Of a stretch of 64,000 bases of DNA, positions 7,411 through 18,388 are shown piece after piece. The position numbers were made by a program, and so were the translations under genes. The first letter of the stretch is position 1; each line of letters starts with the position of its first letter. The DNA lies in NCBI GenBank assembly GCA_021776915.1, contig JAIQZU010000084.1, positions 1-64,000 on the forward strand, in the 5' to 3' direction. The notes under the pieces are model-generated. The model made no database searches. It was given only the letters and a program-made list of their open reading frames with translations, and was not told the DNA's origin. This DNA comes from Candidatus Scalindua sp. (GTDB lineage: Bacteria; Planctomycetota; Brocadiia; Brocadiales; Scalinduaceae).

Positions 7411-9012
7411 ATGACAAAGCATATATTTGTTACAGGTGGTGTAGTTTCTTCCCTGGGGAAAGGCTTGAATGCGGCCTCTATTGGAATGCTTTTAGAAAGC
7501 CATGGCCACAAAATAAGCTTACAGAAATTTGACCCTTACGTGAATGTTGATCCAGGTACGATGGCCCCGTTTGAGCATGGAGAGATTTATGTTACAGATG
7601 ACGGCGCCGAGACCGATCTCGACCTGGGACATTATGAAAGGTTTACAAATACAGTTACTAATAGGGATTGTAATTGTACTACAGGTTCAATTTATTTCTC
7701 TGTGATAACAAAAGAACGTCAGGGAAAATATCTGGGGAAGTGCATACAGGTAATACCTCATATAACGAATGAGATAAAGGATTGCATTCGTAAGCTGGCA
7801 ACTGCGGATACAGATGTAGTAATCTCAGAAATAGGTGGAATCGTTGGAGATATTGAGAGTCAGCCGTTTGTAGAGGCTATCAGGCAATTTGGCAGGGAAA
7901 TAGGCAGAGAAAACGTTCTGTATATACACCTGACACTTATACCTTATCTCCGGGCGGCAGATGAGATAAAGACAAAGCCGACTCAGCACAGTGTTGGCAT
8001 GTTACGCCAGGCAGGAATTGAGCCGGACATATTGATATGTAGAACAGAAAAACCACTTTCTGATGAAATAAAAGAGAAGATTTCACTTTTCTGTAACGTG
8101 GACAAAGAATCGATAATAGAGGAGATGGATGTAAAACCCTACCTTTATGAAATACCTTTACTATTAGTCAGAGAGGGACTTGACAAAATAATATTAAAGA
8201 AGCTTCAATTAAAATCTGAAGGAGGCACCCTTGACAAATGGCTCAATATGATGGAAGTCCTGAAGAATCCACAGAAGGTTACTGAAATAGCTATTGTTGG
8301 CAAGTATATCGGACATCAATCTGCATACGAATCAATTTATGAAGCATTAACACACGGAGGCATCGGTAATGCCACCAAGGTAAAGGAGAGAAGGATTGAG
8401 GCTGAGGATATCGAGAAGGTAGGTGCGGAAAAACTTCTCCAGGGATGCAATGGTATCTTGATACCGGGTGGATTCGGGGAAAGGGGAATCGAGGGCAAGA
8501 TAGAGGCTGTAAGATATGCCAGAGAAAACAAAATCCCATATCTTGGACTGTGCTTAGGTTTGCATTGCGCTGCTATAGAGTTTGCGCGAAACGTGTGCAA
8601 CCTTGCAGAAGCAAACAGTACTGAGTTTGACACTAACACACCGGATCCGGTTATATGTCTGTTAGAAGAACAGAAGGATATTGAGAAAATGGGCGGCACG
8701 ATGAGATTGGGTGCGCAACCGTGCAGGCTTGAGGCAAACACCATTGCCCGCAAAAGTTATGGCCGGGAGATTATTTCAGAGCGACACAGGCACAGGTATG
8801 AATTCAACAACAAATACAGAGATATTTTTGCACAGAAAGGGATGATTTGCAGTGGTTTCACTATGGACAATGAGTTAGTGGAAATAATCGAGTTAAAAGA
8901 CCATCCATGGTTTGTAGCAGTACAATTTCATCCCGAGTTCAAGTCTAAACCAACTAATCCACATCCTTTGTTTAAAGAATTTATTAAGGCTACTCTGGAT
9001 GTTAATAGTTGA
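7411..9012 (+). CDS. pyrG: CTP synthase (glutamine-hydrolysing)
   Basis: PyrG converts UTP, ATP and glutamine to CTP. The N-terminal synthase domain opens [18 protein letters not shown] with the P-loop, followed by [12 protein letters not shown]. The C-terminal class I glutamine amidotransferase has the nucleophile Cys in GLCLGLHC (C381) and the His/Glu pair in FHPEF (H507, E509). The ATG at 7411 is preferred to the TTG at 7405 because AGGG at 7401-7404 lies at proper spacing. The 533 residues are normal. It stands in the kdsB-pyrG order seen in several Gram-negative phyla, interrupted here by the GxxExxY cassette. Confidence 0.96.
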   Translation: MTKHIFVTGGVVSSLGKGLNAASIGMLLESHGHKISLQKFDPYVNVDPGTMAPFEHGEIYVTDDGAETDLDLGHYERFTNTVTNRDCNCTTGSIYFSVITKERQGKYLGKCIQVIPHITNEIKDCIRKLATADTDVVISEIGGIVGDIESQPFVEAIRQFGREIGRENVLYIHLTLIPYLRAADEIKTKPTQHSVGMLRQAGIEPDILICRTEKPLSDEIKEKISLFCNVDKESIIEEMDVKPYLYEIPLLLVREGLDKIILKKLQLKSEGGTLDKWLNMMEVLKNPQKVTEIAIVGKYIGHQSAYESIYEALTHGGIGNATKVKERRIEAEDIEKVGAEKLLQGCNGILIPGGFGERGIEGKIEAVRYARENKIPYLGLCLGLHCAAIEFARNVCNLAEANSTEFDTNTPDPVICLLEEQKDIEKMGGTMRLGAQPCRLEANTIARKSYGREIISERHRHRYEFNNKYRDIFAQKGMICSGFTMDNELVEIIELKDHPWFVAVQFHPEFKSKPTNPHPLFKEFIKATLDVNS

Positions 9013-9055
9013 TATATTATAAAATTAATCGATCTGTTTTAATGGAGGCTTGAAA

Positions 9056-9394
9056 ATGGGCGATCACGAAAAGTTGAAACAGTCAGGCTCGGATTCAGAA
9101 AAAGAAGTGGATGGGAAAAGTGAATCTGCACAAGAAGACAAACCAAGGATTCCAGAAGCAAGTTTTTCCCTGTTTGCATCAAGCCTTGTAACGCAGGCAT
9201 TAATCAGTCTAGGAGAAGTGGAAAACCCATTCAGCCAAAAGAGTGAACAGAATCTGGACCAGGCAAAGTTTACAATTGACACACTGGAAATAATTAGAGA
9301 AAAAACAAAGGGAAACCTTGCCGAAGATGAGGCGAAGCTGTTAGATACAGCTCTCTACGATTTAAGAATGAGATATATTGAAAAGTCCAAGTAA
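9056..9394 (+). CDS. DUF1844 family protein
   Basis: A 112-residue cytoplasmic protein with a charged, low-complexity N-terminus and then the DUF1844 core: SFSLFASSLVTQALISLGEV followed by LDQAKFTIDTLEIIREKTKG and a final amphipathic helix. The family's function is unknown; members are common in planctomycetes and deltaproteobacteria. GGAGG at 9044-9048 supports the ATG at 9056 over the upstream TTG at 9050. It follows pyrG by 43 bases and is likely in the same transcript. Confidence 0.8.
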   Translation: MGDHEKLKQSGSDSEKEVDGKSESAQEDKPRIPEASFSLFASSLVTQALISLGEVENPFSQKSEQNLDQAKFTIDTLEIIREKTKGNLAEDEAKLLDTALYDLRMRYIEKSK

Positions 9395-9398
9395 GCAG

Positions 9399-9593
9399 TT
9401 ATTCCCGGATTAGCTCCATAAGACGTTTTGCAAGTTCTATATGACCTTTTTCTTCATTACTGATTGACCGCAGAATTCTGATAGTGTTCTCATCATCAAG
9501 TTTCTCTATGCAATCATCATATAATGTTTTAGCATCTTCTTCAAACTTCAGAATTCTTTGAAATATTTCCGTAATGGCTTCCTTAGTATACAT
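9399..9593 (-). CDS. Short ferritin-like protein (two-helix)
   Basis: Only 64 residues, predicted as two helices. The first carries EED (FEEDAKTLYDDC) and the second EEKGHIELAKRL with the ExxH pattern of ferritin and rubrerythrin iron sites. One chain supplies only half a four-helix bundle, so dimerisation would be needed to form a di-iron site, as in encapsulated ferritins. It overlaps the end of the 80-residue companion gene by 11 bases, so the two are translated from one message. It could instead be a non-metal helical protein. Confidence 0.6.
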   Translation of the reverse strand: MYTKEAITEIFQRILKFEEDAKTLYDDCIEKLDDENTIRILRSISNEEKGHIELAKRLMELIRE

Positions 9594-9825
9594 CTTTATT
9601 ACTCATTTTAATTTCTTGTATTAACTTTTCTATGATATTCTTGTGTCTCTTAGTATCATCACTTAACTTTGCTATTATGCTCTGTACCTTTTCCTTTTTA
9701 TCTTCATTTAGCCACTTGTAATATTTAAGTGACTTAATTGTATAGTCATAAAATTGATTGTTTGCTTCCTCTTCACGGTCAAGAGCATTATATAGATATT
9801 CTATAAGCTGTTTCTTTTTAATCAT
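9583..9825 (-). CDS. Short ferritin-like protein, companion of the 64-residue one
   Basis: An 80-residue, lysine-rich, all-helical protein. The first helix contains REEEANNQFYDY, and the second contains LSDDTKRHKNIIEKL, in which an acidic pair lies four to five residues before His, a looser form of the ExxH iron motif. It is first in a two-gene minus-strand unit and overlaps its partner by 11 bases. The two share a design but not close sequence, which suggests a heteromeric pair. The function is inferred only. Confidence 0.5.
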   Translation of the reverse strand: MIKKKQLIEYLYNALDREEEANNQFYDYTIKSLKYYKWLNEDKKEKVQSIIAKLSDDTKRHKNIIEKLIQEIKMSNKDVY

Positions 9826-9896
9826 AATTTAGTCCACTGGGAATCCCAAAAGATGAAATATAACAAACACTTACAATATAAAGCAAGTTTAAAAAG

Positions 9897-11441
9897 ATGA
9901 GTTATTCAATGTTTGTCAAGAAAGATATAGACGGATTTTTTGGCCTTGCCATTGATAATCTCGTACAGCTAATACTCATCGTGAGTTTTTGCAAGATGTT
10001 GTGCGGCATGCCTGACAAACTTGTCTTCGGTGTGATACTTCCAGGAGCCGCTATTTCAATACTTCTGGGGAACCTTTTCTATTCATGGCAGGCCAGAAGG
10101 CTTGCAATCAAAACAAAAAGGAATGACGTAACAGCATTGCCTTATGGAATAAATACGGTTAGTCTTTTTGCCTTTATCTTTTTTATCATGCTTCCGGTTT
10201 ATGAGGCTACCAGGGACCCGTACTTAGTGTGGAAGATTGGTATGGTTGCCTGTTTCCTCAGTGGAGTGATAGAGATGCTGGGGGCATTAATCGGGGGATA
10301 CCTGAGACGCATTACTCCAAGGGCGGCCTTACTCTCCACTCTTGCAGGTATTGCTATTACGTTTATCTCTATGGATTTCGCATTCAGGATATTTGAGAAA
10401 CCATTAATAGCCTTATTTCCGCTTGCGTTTATTCTTGTCCAGTATTTCTCAAAAGTGAGATTTCCTCTGGGACTGCCGGGAGGTCTGATTGCCATTGGAG
10501 TCGGTACAGGATTGGCTTGGGTGTTGGGTTATATGGGTGGTGAAAGTATTGTCAGTAAGGATGGATTTGTTCACTTTTCCCCTCCACATTTTTGCGTCGG
10601 AAGCATGATTGAGATAATTCAAAGTAAATATATTCTTCAATATATTTCAATCATTATTCCGATGGGGGTATTTAATGTCGTGGGTTCACTGCAAAATCTT
10701 GAGAGCGCCGAGGCCGCTGGAGACAAGTACAATACACCTTCATCTCTATTAACGAACGGAATCGGTTCAGTTGTGGCCTCTTTATTTGGCAGTTGTTTTC
10801 CCACCACTATTTATATAGGCCATCCGGGTTGGAAGGCTATTGGCGCCAGGGCTGGATATTCAATCTTAAACGGCATATTTGTAACCATCATCTGTCTAAG
10901 TGGGTTTGTCACCATTATACTCAAAGTGGTTCCTCTTGAAGCCGGAATAGGAATATTGTTGTGGATCGGAATTGTAATAGTTGCTCAGGCCTTCCAGGAG
11001 ACTCCAAAACATCATGCTATGGCAGTAGCCATAGGCCTCTTCCCTGCAATTGCGGCATGGGGTCTATTAATGGTTGAAAGCACTCTCAGATCAGCAGAAA
11101 CTACTCTATTTATAATCGGCAAGGAAGCGTTCGCCAACAATCTGGCCATTCACGGAATGATATCACTGGAGAGAGGATTCATTTTTACTTCTATGATACT
11201 TGCTTCTATCTCTGTATTCTTGATTGAAAAGAAATTTCTAACAGCATGTATGTGGTCTCTGGGTGCGGCGTTACTTTCTTATGTAGGCATTATCCATGCG
11301 TATGAGCTTACACCAAATGGTGTGGTAAGTGTGTTTGGATATGGAGTTGCAAGTGATTTTTCTGTGGGCTACTGTTCTTTCGCCATATTGTTCATTGCCA
11401 TGCATTTTTATATGCGTGGAAATGAGTTAAATAACAAATGA
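9897..11441 (+). CDS. NCS2-family nucleobase/solute permease
   Basis: A 514-residue inner-membrane protein with about 12-14 hydrophobic segments. It shows NCS2 (xanthine/uracil permease superfamily) features: the RNDVTALPYGINT segment near residue 80 and the repeat-half substrate site region around LQNLESAEAAGDKYNT. These permeases import purines, pyrimidines or similar compounds with protons. This subtype is not well characterised, so the substrate is open. It stands alone, divergent from the ferritin-like pair. Confidence 0.8.
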   Translation: MSYSMFVKKDIDGFFGLAIDNLVQLILIVSFCKMLCGMPDKLVFGVILPGAAISILLGNLFYSWQARRLAIKTKRNDVTALPYGINTVSLFAFIFFIMLPVYEATRDPYLVWKIGMVACFLSGVIEMLGALIGGYLRRITPRAALLSTLAGIAITFISMDFAFRIFEKPLIALFPLAFILVQYFSKVRFPLGLPGGLIAIGVGTGLAWVLGYMGGESIVSKDGFVHFSPPHFCVGSMIEIIQSKYILQYISIIIPMGVFNVVGSLQNLESAEAAGDKYNTPSSLLTNGIGSVVASLFGSCFPTTIYIGHPGWKAIGARAGYSILNGIFVTIICLSGFVTIILKVVPLEAGIGILLWIGIVIVAQAFQETPKHHAMAVAIGLFPAIAAWGLLMVESTLRSAETTLFIIGKEAFANNLAIHGMISLERGFIFTSMILASISVFLIEKKFLTACMWSLGAALLSYVGIIHAYELTPNGVVSVFGYGVASDFSVGYCSFAILFIAMHFYMRGNELNNK

Positions 11442-11791
11442 AATAATACAAGATTTTTACCTGATTTGATCAAAACCAGCAATAATCCACAGTATAACAA
11501 AGTTTTCTTCTATATTACCTTCTCACCCATTTTACCCATATTTTTATTGACATGAGCGAATAATTCATTACACTATAATGCTTTAAGGCGTATTCACCCA
11601 CGAAGTTTTACCTTCGGCAAGCAATCATTCCTGGATTGCAACATACTTATTTCTAAAGATCATAGCTAACAACTTAGCCTATCCAACCAACACATAATCA
11701 TAGACCTATCACTCGATACCAAGAATTATTCCCGTGATGCTGCCTGATTCGATTGATAAATCTACTGAACTTTTCTTTAAAGGAGAGATTT
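11442..11791. other. Intergenic, leader of the H1-like gene
   Basis: About 350 bases without a supported gene. It ends with a good ribosome binding site, AGGAGAG at 11781-11787, for the next gene. Confidence 0.5.
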
Positions 11792-12325
11792 ATGGTAAAT
11801 GTCAAAGTAAAAAAAACAGTAAAGAAAACAGTTAAAAGTACTGGAAGTTCACCAGCAAAAAAATCTTCAAAACAAAAGCGTATTGGTCAAGAGAAAAGAC
11901 TTTCTGTAAAAAAAATAACCTCCAGTGGAAAACAGCAGAAAGTAAAAAAAACTACAAGTAATTCTGTGAAGAAGACATCTAAAAAAGCAACAACCAAAGT
12001 AGCAGCACAAAGGAAATCTTCAGAAAAGAATTCAATCAATGGAGTCTTTAAAGCAAAAAACACCCTAAAGGTTAGAAGAGCAAACGTAAATGAACTTAAG
12101 AAAGTAGAGAATGTAATAGAGAAACTTTCGCAAAGGCCGGAGCCAAGTGTACAGAAAACTGTCCAGGTTGTTCGGGAAACAGAGTCAACCGTCAGAAGAA
12201 CAGTGCCAGGTGTTTTAAGGATAGTACATGATGTTGAGAACACAGCGCCGGTCGCTCCAAAGGCAATACCAATAGTAGAAATAAAAGGCTATTTTAAAAA
12301 GTTATTAGCAGGAAGCAATGCTTGA
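11792..12325 (+). CDS. Lysine-rich histone H1-like DNA-binding protein
   Basis: A 177-residue basic protein. The first 90 residues are almost all Lys, Ser, Thr, Val and Ala in KKTVKKTVKS-like runs, as in bacterial H1-like or Hc1-type nucleoid proteins. The second half is less basic, with repeated Val-Arg-Thr units (VQKTVQVV, TVRRTVPGV) and a YFKKLLAG end. The ATG at 11792 is chosen over an upstream in-frame start at 11753 because of AGGAGAG at 11781-11787. Planctomycetes often have condensed nucleoids and such proteins; a DNA-compacting role is inferred from composition. Confidence 0.6.
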   Translation: MVNVKVKKTVKKTVKSTGSSPAKKSSKQKRIGQEKRLSVKKITSSGKQQKVKKTTSNSVKKTSKKATTKVAAQRKSSEKNSINGVFKAKNTLKVRRANVNELKKVENVIEKLSQRPEPSVQKTVQVVRETESTVRRTVPGVLRIVHDVENTAPVAPKAIPIVEIKGYFKKLLAGSNA

Positions 12326-12455
12326 TGTTCGCAGGTTGCTCCTGGGTGCGCCAGTGGCTGTCGATGTAAGATGGTTATTTGTTTTCAATTGTTCAGTTAT
12401 ATGAGGACAACTGATGTCCCATTGTCTTGTCTATATTATTTGTTTTAATGGGTCT

Positions 12456-13712
12456 TCACTTGCGGATTTGACCAGTTCCATGAACGATGTATTTGTATGA
12501 TGTGAGTTCATTCAGGCCCATTGGGCCGCGGGCGTGAAGTTTGTCTGTACTGATGCCAATCTCTGCACCCATTCCGAACTCAAAACCATCGGTGAAGCGC
12601 GTGGATGCATTTACGTATACAGCAGCAGAATCAACCTCATCTGTAAATTTCTTTGCATTGGATTTGTCTTCAGTTATTATGGCATCCGAATGTGAAGAAC
12701 CATAAGCAGAAATATGGCCGATAGCATCATCAATCGATGCTACAATCTTTACTGAAAGAATCTTTTCTAAATATTCTGTTGACCAATCTTCCTCGATAGC
12801 CTGTTGTATTTCAGGAATAATCCTGCTACTTTTTTCACACCCACGCAATTCAACTCCCGAATCTGACATACCCTTGAAGATAACCGGAAGGAATGTTTTT
12901 GCTATATTCTCGTGTACCAGCATGGTCTCCATAGCATTGCATGTACCCGGCCTCTGAAGCTTCGCATTCAGACATATTCCGCATGCCATGTCAGGATCAG
13001 CAAATTCGTCCACATAAACATGACATACACCTTTATAATGTTTTATGACCGGGATGGTGGAATTTTCAACGACATTTCGTATCAAACTCTCTCCGCCTCT
13101 GGGAATTACCAGGTCTACATATTCATCTGCCTTGAGAAGATAGTCAACGGCTTGCCGGTCAGCAGTTTCAATAACCTGAATGGCATTCTTGTCCAGACCA
13201 ACCTTTTCAAGCGCTGAGCTTATTTGTCTATAAATTGCTATATTAGAATGTATTGATTCCTTACCACCACGAAGTATTGTAGCATTGCCTGTCTTCAAGC
13301 AGAGAGATGCGGCATCCGCCGTAACATTTGGCCTGGATTCATAAATAATGATTATGACGCCTATTGGAATTCTTACCTTTTGAATTTCCAGGCCATTTGG
13401 ACGGACAGTCTTTTCCATTACCTCACCAACAGGATCTCCAAGGTTTACAACCTCTCTTATGCCTTTTGCCATATCTTCTATACGTGAATCAGTCAACATT
13501 AACCTGTCGATCATGGCAGAAGATATACCGGCCTCTCGAGCGGCATTCAGGTCTTTTTCGTTCTCTGTCAGCAACACATTTTTATTGTTTACCAGATTGA
13601 TTGCCATCTGCTCCAGTGCAGCATTCTTTACTGACGTATCTGCAACAGCCATAAGTCGTGATGCTTTTCTGGCATCTTTCACAATTTTATCGATATAAGC
13701 CTTAACGTTCAT
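12456..13712 (-). CDS. proA: Glutamate-5-semialdehyde dehydrogenase (gamma-glutamyl phosphate reductase)
   Basis: ProA reduces gamma-glutamyl phosphate with NADPH in proline synthesis. The 418-residue product shows the family's IIIIYESRPNVTADAA segment, LVIPRGGESLI, and the catalytic Cys in RPGTCNAMET (C258), ending GLNELTSYKYIVHG. Start at MNVKAYIDKIV; a longer frame from 13745 overlaps the upstream gene without family support. It overlaps the end of the DivIC-like gene by 11 bases, consistent with an eno, divIC, proA operon. proB is not in the window. Confidence 0.95.
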   Translation of the reverse strand: MNVKAYIDKIVKDARKASRLMAVADTSVKNAALEQMAINLVNNKNVLLTENEKDLNAAREAGISSAMIDRLMLTDSRIEDMAKGIREVVNLGDPVGEVMEKTVRPNGLEIQKVRIPIGVIIIIYESRPNVTADAASLCLKTGNATILRGGKESIHSNIAIYRQISSALEKVGLDKNAIQVIETADRQAVDYLLKADEYVDLVIPRGGESLIRNVVENSTIPVIKHYKGVCHVYVDEFADPDMACGICLNAKLQRPGTCNAMETMLVHENIAKTFLPVIFKGMSDSGVELRGCEKSSRIIPEIQQAIEEDWSTEYLEKILSVKIVASIDDAIGHISAYGSSHSDAIITEDKSNAKKFTDEVDSAAVYVNASTRFTDGFEFGMGAEIGISTDKLHARGPMGLNELTSYKYIVHGTGQIRK

Positions 13713-14133
13713 ATTTATAAGAAAGCCATAAAAACAATGTTGCAATCAATATCAAGCCCAAAGGCACCTGCCAGGGGAATGGACCGTCAAACAGGAATGA
13801 CTCCAACCCACCCGATTCAGTCGGCTTCTCTGCCTTGTCATTCTCAGGTTCTGAAATATTAAATTTGTATTTTTTGTAAGTAACTTCTCCCTCTCTGGTA
13901 TATCCATAGTTGTCCCTGGCTTCCCTCTCAATTTGTATCGGATCATCAACGAGCGCTTTATTTTCTTTTTTTAGTTTTTCGTTTATTTTGCTTAAAGAAT
14001 CTACCTTTTCGGCAAGCTCCATTTGTCTTGCCTCAAAAGCTCTCCTTTCTTCCCTTTTTTGTGTAACGATAACAGAAAAAATGATTATTATCGAAGCTAC
14101 TATAGAAAAAGTAAAAAGGAAACGTCTTAACAT
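13702..14133 (-). CDS. Septum-formation initiator protein (DivIC/FtsB family) with an extra C-terminal helix
   Basis: DivIC/FtsB proteins are small bitopic division proteins. The 143 residues give an N-terminal membrane helix (about 5-25), a coiled coil (about 28-65), and the family motif DPIQIEREARDNYGYTREGE, which matches DPxxIExxARexxGxxxxGE. Unusually, an acidic linker leads to a second membrane helix (VPLGLILIATLFLWLSY) at the very C-terminus. It follows eno, a common neighbour of ftsB-like genes. Many planctomycetes lack FtsZ, so the role here needs care. Confidence 0.75.
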   Translation of the reverse strand: MLRRFLFTFSIVASIIIIFSVIVTQKREERRAFEARQMELAEKVDSLSKINEKLKKENKALVDDPIQIEREARDNYGYTREGEVTYKKYKFNISEPENDKAEKPTESGGLESFLFDGPFPWQVPLGLILIATLFLWLSYKYER

Positions 14134-14206
14134 GTTTTATTACTCATAATAATAAAAATTGGAAATGATACTCGGCTCTAGATACTCTTCTGCATTCAGC
14201 ATCAAA

Positions 14207-15951
<1,745 letters not shown>

Positions 15952-16161
15952 ATGCTTATATTGACAAGAAGATTAGGTGAAAGCATCATAATCGAAGATA
16001 ACATAAAGATAACTGTTGTAGATATAAATAATCAACAAATCAAACTGGGGATTGATGCTCCAAAGCACATCACTATAAATAGAGAAGAGGTTGCCAAAAA
16101 AGTTAAAGAGGAGAATCAACTATCGTCTGATTCGATGATAATTGATGTTGCAAAGAAATGA
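15952..16161 (+). CDS. csrA: CsrA/RsmA RNA-binding post-transcriptional regulator
   Basis: CsrA dimers bind GGA motifs in mRNA leaders and control translation, often of carbon storage and motility genes. The 69 residues start MLILTRRLGESIIIED and contain IKLGIDAPKHITINREEV, covering both RNA-contact strands. TGAGGAATG lies before the start. A csrA gene a few kilobases from a large glycogen cluster is suggestive, since glgC mRNA is a CsrA target in enterobacteria, but a link here is inference. Confidence 0.94.
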   Translation: MLILTRRLGESIIIEDNIKITVVDINNQQIKLGIDAPKHITINREEVAKKVKEENQLSSDSMIIDVAKK

Positions 16162-16255
16162 TGCCAATCACTTTTTACTTTGTATCCGTTTCTTTCCATT
16201 GAATGAACTTTGAGTAAAGGCCAGCCCAGGCGGGCGGCTACAGTACAATAGACTT

Positions 16256-17446
16256 CTACTGCAATCTTTCTACGCCAAGGAACACTGCCATTTTCAAGAA
16301 AGCCCTGCCAAGAAATGTGCGCTTCATTACAATCGCCTTATAATTGCACACTTCGTCACAGCAAAAGCATCCAATACATTTGTCCTCGTCAACGATAACC
16401 CTGCCATCAGGAGCTGACATCGCTTTTGCCGGACAATTTCTAATACATTCATAACACCTTGTACAATTCGGCTCGTATACTGAAGATACGGATGAACAGC
16501 TATTGTCAAACATTTTTGCAAGCAGGAAATTTGGGATATAATCAGATGCAAAATCCTGTGCAGAGCTGGAAGGCTTCTTAAAATCAGCTACTGTTACCTT
16601 GCTGATGTCCTCACCCACTACATTAATTTCCTTCATATCTGCAGTACCCAGCTTTCTTTCATGGGCGTACTTGATTATAGGTACTTTCATGGGGTCAAAG
16701 CCGATAATTGTACTGGCCACAGCATCTAACGCAACACCATCAAAGCCGGCAATAATTAATCCTACCTTTCTCGGATCTCCGGCGTTAGGGCCGTTACCTT
16801 CCATTCCAATAACAGCGTCCATTACTGTGATGTGAGGCTGCACCATCTCGAAGACATCTACCAATGCCTGTGCCATTAATCTGTTCTTTGGCGCCAGCAG
16901 ATGCACATTCTTCTTTCCATTTGCAGGAATGGAGCCGAACATATTCTTAATCGCACCTGTGTATCTTGTCAGCCCGTGTGTTTTCAGCTTCGGGACAGAT
17001 ACTACAACGTCTACTGATTTAACAGTCTTTGCAATCTTAAATTCTTTTAAGATTGCAGCATTGTTATTTGTCACGTCAATGGCTTCATCTTTGTCAAAGT
17101 TTACGATAATGGCTCCAGTGTCTTCCGCTATCTTGTCTATTTGTGTAATCCTGAAGGCCTTATCTGTTGAACCGGTTCTGAGGCTACCGCAAGAATCTCC
17201 GATGTAGACCTCACAGCCATAATCTTTCATAAAAATGTCAACAAGCGCCCTGATAACAGCAGGGTGTGTATTAACCGCCCTTTCCGGCCCTAATGAGGCG
17301 GAAAGGAGGTTCAGTTTCAACAACACCTTCATTCCTGGCCTTACAATGGTTTCAATGTTGCCCATCAGGCTCAGACATTCTTTAGTAGCAGCACTGACTT
17401 TTTCTAATTCATAATCTTCACAACGTGAGATTGCAATCGTTGTCAT
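16256..17446 (-). CDS. DUF362 protein with C-terminal 2[4Fe-4S] ferredoxin domain
   Basis: A 396-residue cytoplasmic protein. Residues 1-300 are a DUF362 domain (PKLKTHGLTRYTGAIKNMFG; MEGNGPNAGDPRKVG). The C-terminal 80 residues carry two clusters of cysteines, CTRCYECIRNCP and CIGCFCCDEVC, for two [4Fe-4S] centres. DUF362 ferredoxins are common in anaerobes, and their reaction is not established. The second cluster has an extra adjacent Cys pair. It appears to be a single-gene unit. Confidence 0.88.
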   Translation of the reverse strand: MTTIAISRCEDYELEKVSAATKECLSLMGNIETIVRPGMKVLLKLNLLSASLGPERAVNTHPAVIRALVDIFMKDYGCEVYIGDSCGSLRTGSTDKAFRITQIDKIAEDTGAIIVNFDKDEAIDVTNNNAAILKEFKIAKTVKSVDVVVSVPKLKTHGLTRYTGAIKNMFGSIPANGKKNVHLLAPKNRLMAQALVDVFEMVQPHITVMDAVIGMEGNGPNAGDPRKVGLIIAGFDGVALDAVASTIIGFDPMKVPIIKYAHERKLGTADMKEINVVGEDISKVTVADFKKPSSSAQDFASDYIPNFLLAKMFDNSCSSVSSVYEPNCTRCYECIRNCPAKAMSAPDGRVIVDEDKCIGCFCCDEVCNYKAIVMKRTFLGRAFLKMAVFLGVERLQ

Positions 17447-17659
17447 CTTTTATACCTTAATAAATTGTTAACCGTTATTCTGGAATCCCGCCAGGGCGGA
17501 CAAGGACGTTCGCCATAGCGAATCTGCCTCAGGCACGACCTCCCGAAATGGAGGTCTAGCCCTGCTTCCCCGGACAAACAACACCGAGGATTTTTCACAG
17601 AGAATCCAGATTTGCACTAAAGCGTAGAACTGTACCAGGCGTGGGCTATGGCAGTGCGT
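17447..17659. repeat. Hairpin-rich intergenic repeat
   Basis: It contains the hairpin GACCTCC-CGAAAT-GGAGGTC and GC-rich words such as CCCGCCAGGGCGG, typical of dispersed extragenic palindromes in this window. No gene is seen. Confidence 0.5.
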
Positions 17660-18166
17660 TCACGTGATTTCCCTTACCATTTCTTCAAGTGGTTTTCGAA
17701 AAGTTGGCTCAGGAATGGTCTCCGGGTAGCCTAAGGGTGTTAAAACCATGGGTTCCATATTGTCAGGTATGTTTAAGACTTCCCTTACTACTTCCGGTTT
17801 AAAGGCTGCTATCCAGCAAGTACCAAGCCCTTCGGCTGAGGCAGCAAGTATTAAATGATCCATTGCGATTGCCACATCAAAATCAACGTATGTCTTCCCA
17901 TCATTTCTTTTCCAGGCATCATCAGGCAATGCACACGCACATACAATTACAGGAGCCGTATAAAACCATTCCTGCGAATAAGCCTCTTTTAGTTTTTGTC
18001 TGGTTTCTTCATCTTTAACTACGATAAGAGAGAATGGTTGCTTGTTTGCGGCAGATGGTGCAAGCCGTGCAGCATTCAGGATTCGACTGAGTTTATCATC
18101 TTCCACAGGACCTTTTTTATATGCCCTTATGCTTCTCCTTTTGTTTATTACTTCATAAAATTCCAT
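17660..18166 (-). CDS. Nitroreductase-family flavoprotein
   Basis: A 168-residue FMN-binding oxidoreductase of the nitroreductase superfamily, with the N-terminal FMN loop in NKRRSIRAYK, AARLAPSAANKQPFS, and the C-terminal GYPETIPEPTFRKPLEEM. The natural substrate of such short forms is usually unknown (quinones, nitro compounds, flavin). It is monocistronic, between the DUF362 ferredoxin and the divergent ispH fusion. Confidence 0.9.
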   Translation of the reverse strand: MEFYEVINKRRSIRAYKKGPVEDDKLSRILNAARLAPSAANKQPFSLIVVKDEETRQKLKEAYSQEWFYTAPVIVCACALPDDAWKRNDGKTYVDFDVAIAMDHLILAASAEGLGTCWIAAFKPEVVREVLNIPDNMEPMVLTPLGYPETIPEPTFRKPLEEMVREIT

Positions 18167-18283
18167 TTTAAGCGCTCCTCTTATCTTTACATGAAATGAT
18201 AGATTTAGGCGAAAAAGATTCTAAAATGTTACCATGCACCAGTTATTTTTTCTGGCATTAAATCTTATCAAATCTGAATTTCT

Positions 18284-18312
18284 TTGACAAGAAAATTGTA
18301 TGGTGATAGTAT
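18284..18312 (+). promoter_or_regulatory. Probable promoter of the ispH-ubiA gene
   Basis: TTGACA at 18284-18289 with TAGTAT 17 bases on (18307-18312), about 75 bases before the start codon. The -35 is perfect and the -10 is moderate. Confidence 0.4.
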
Positions 18313-18388
18313 TACTTACAGAATATTCTAGAGTATATTTGGATAGGCTGATATGGTCGGCCTTATGTATGTTTAGGAATGGTTAAAA

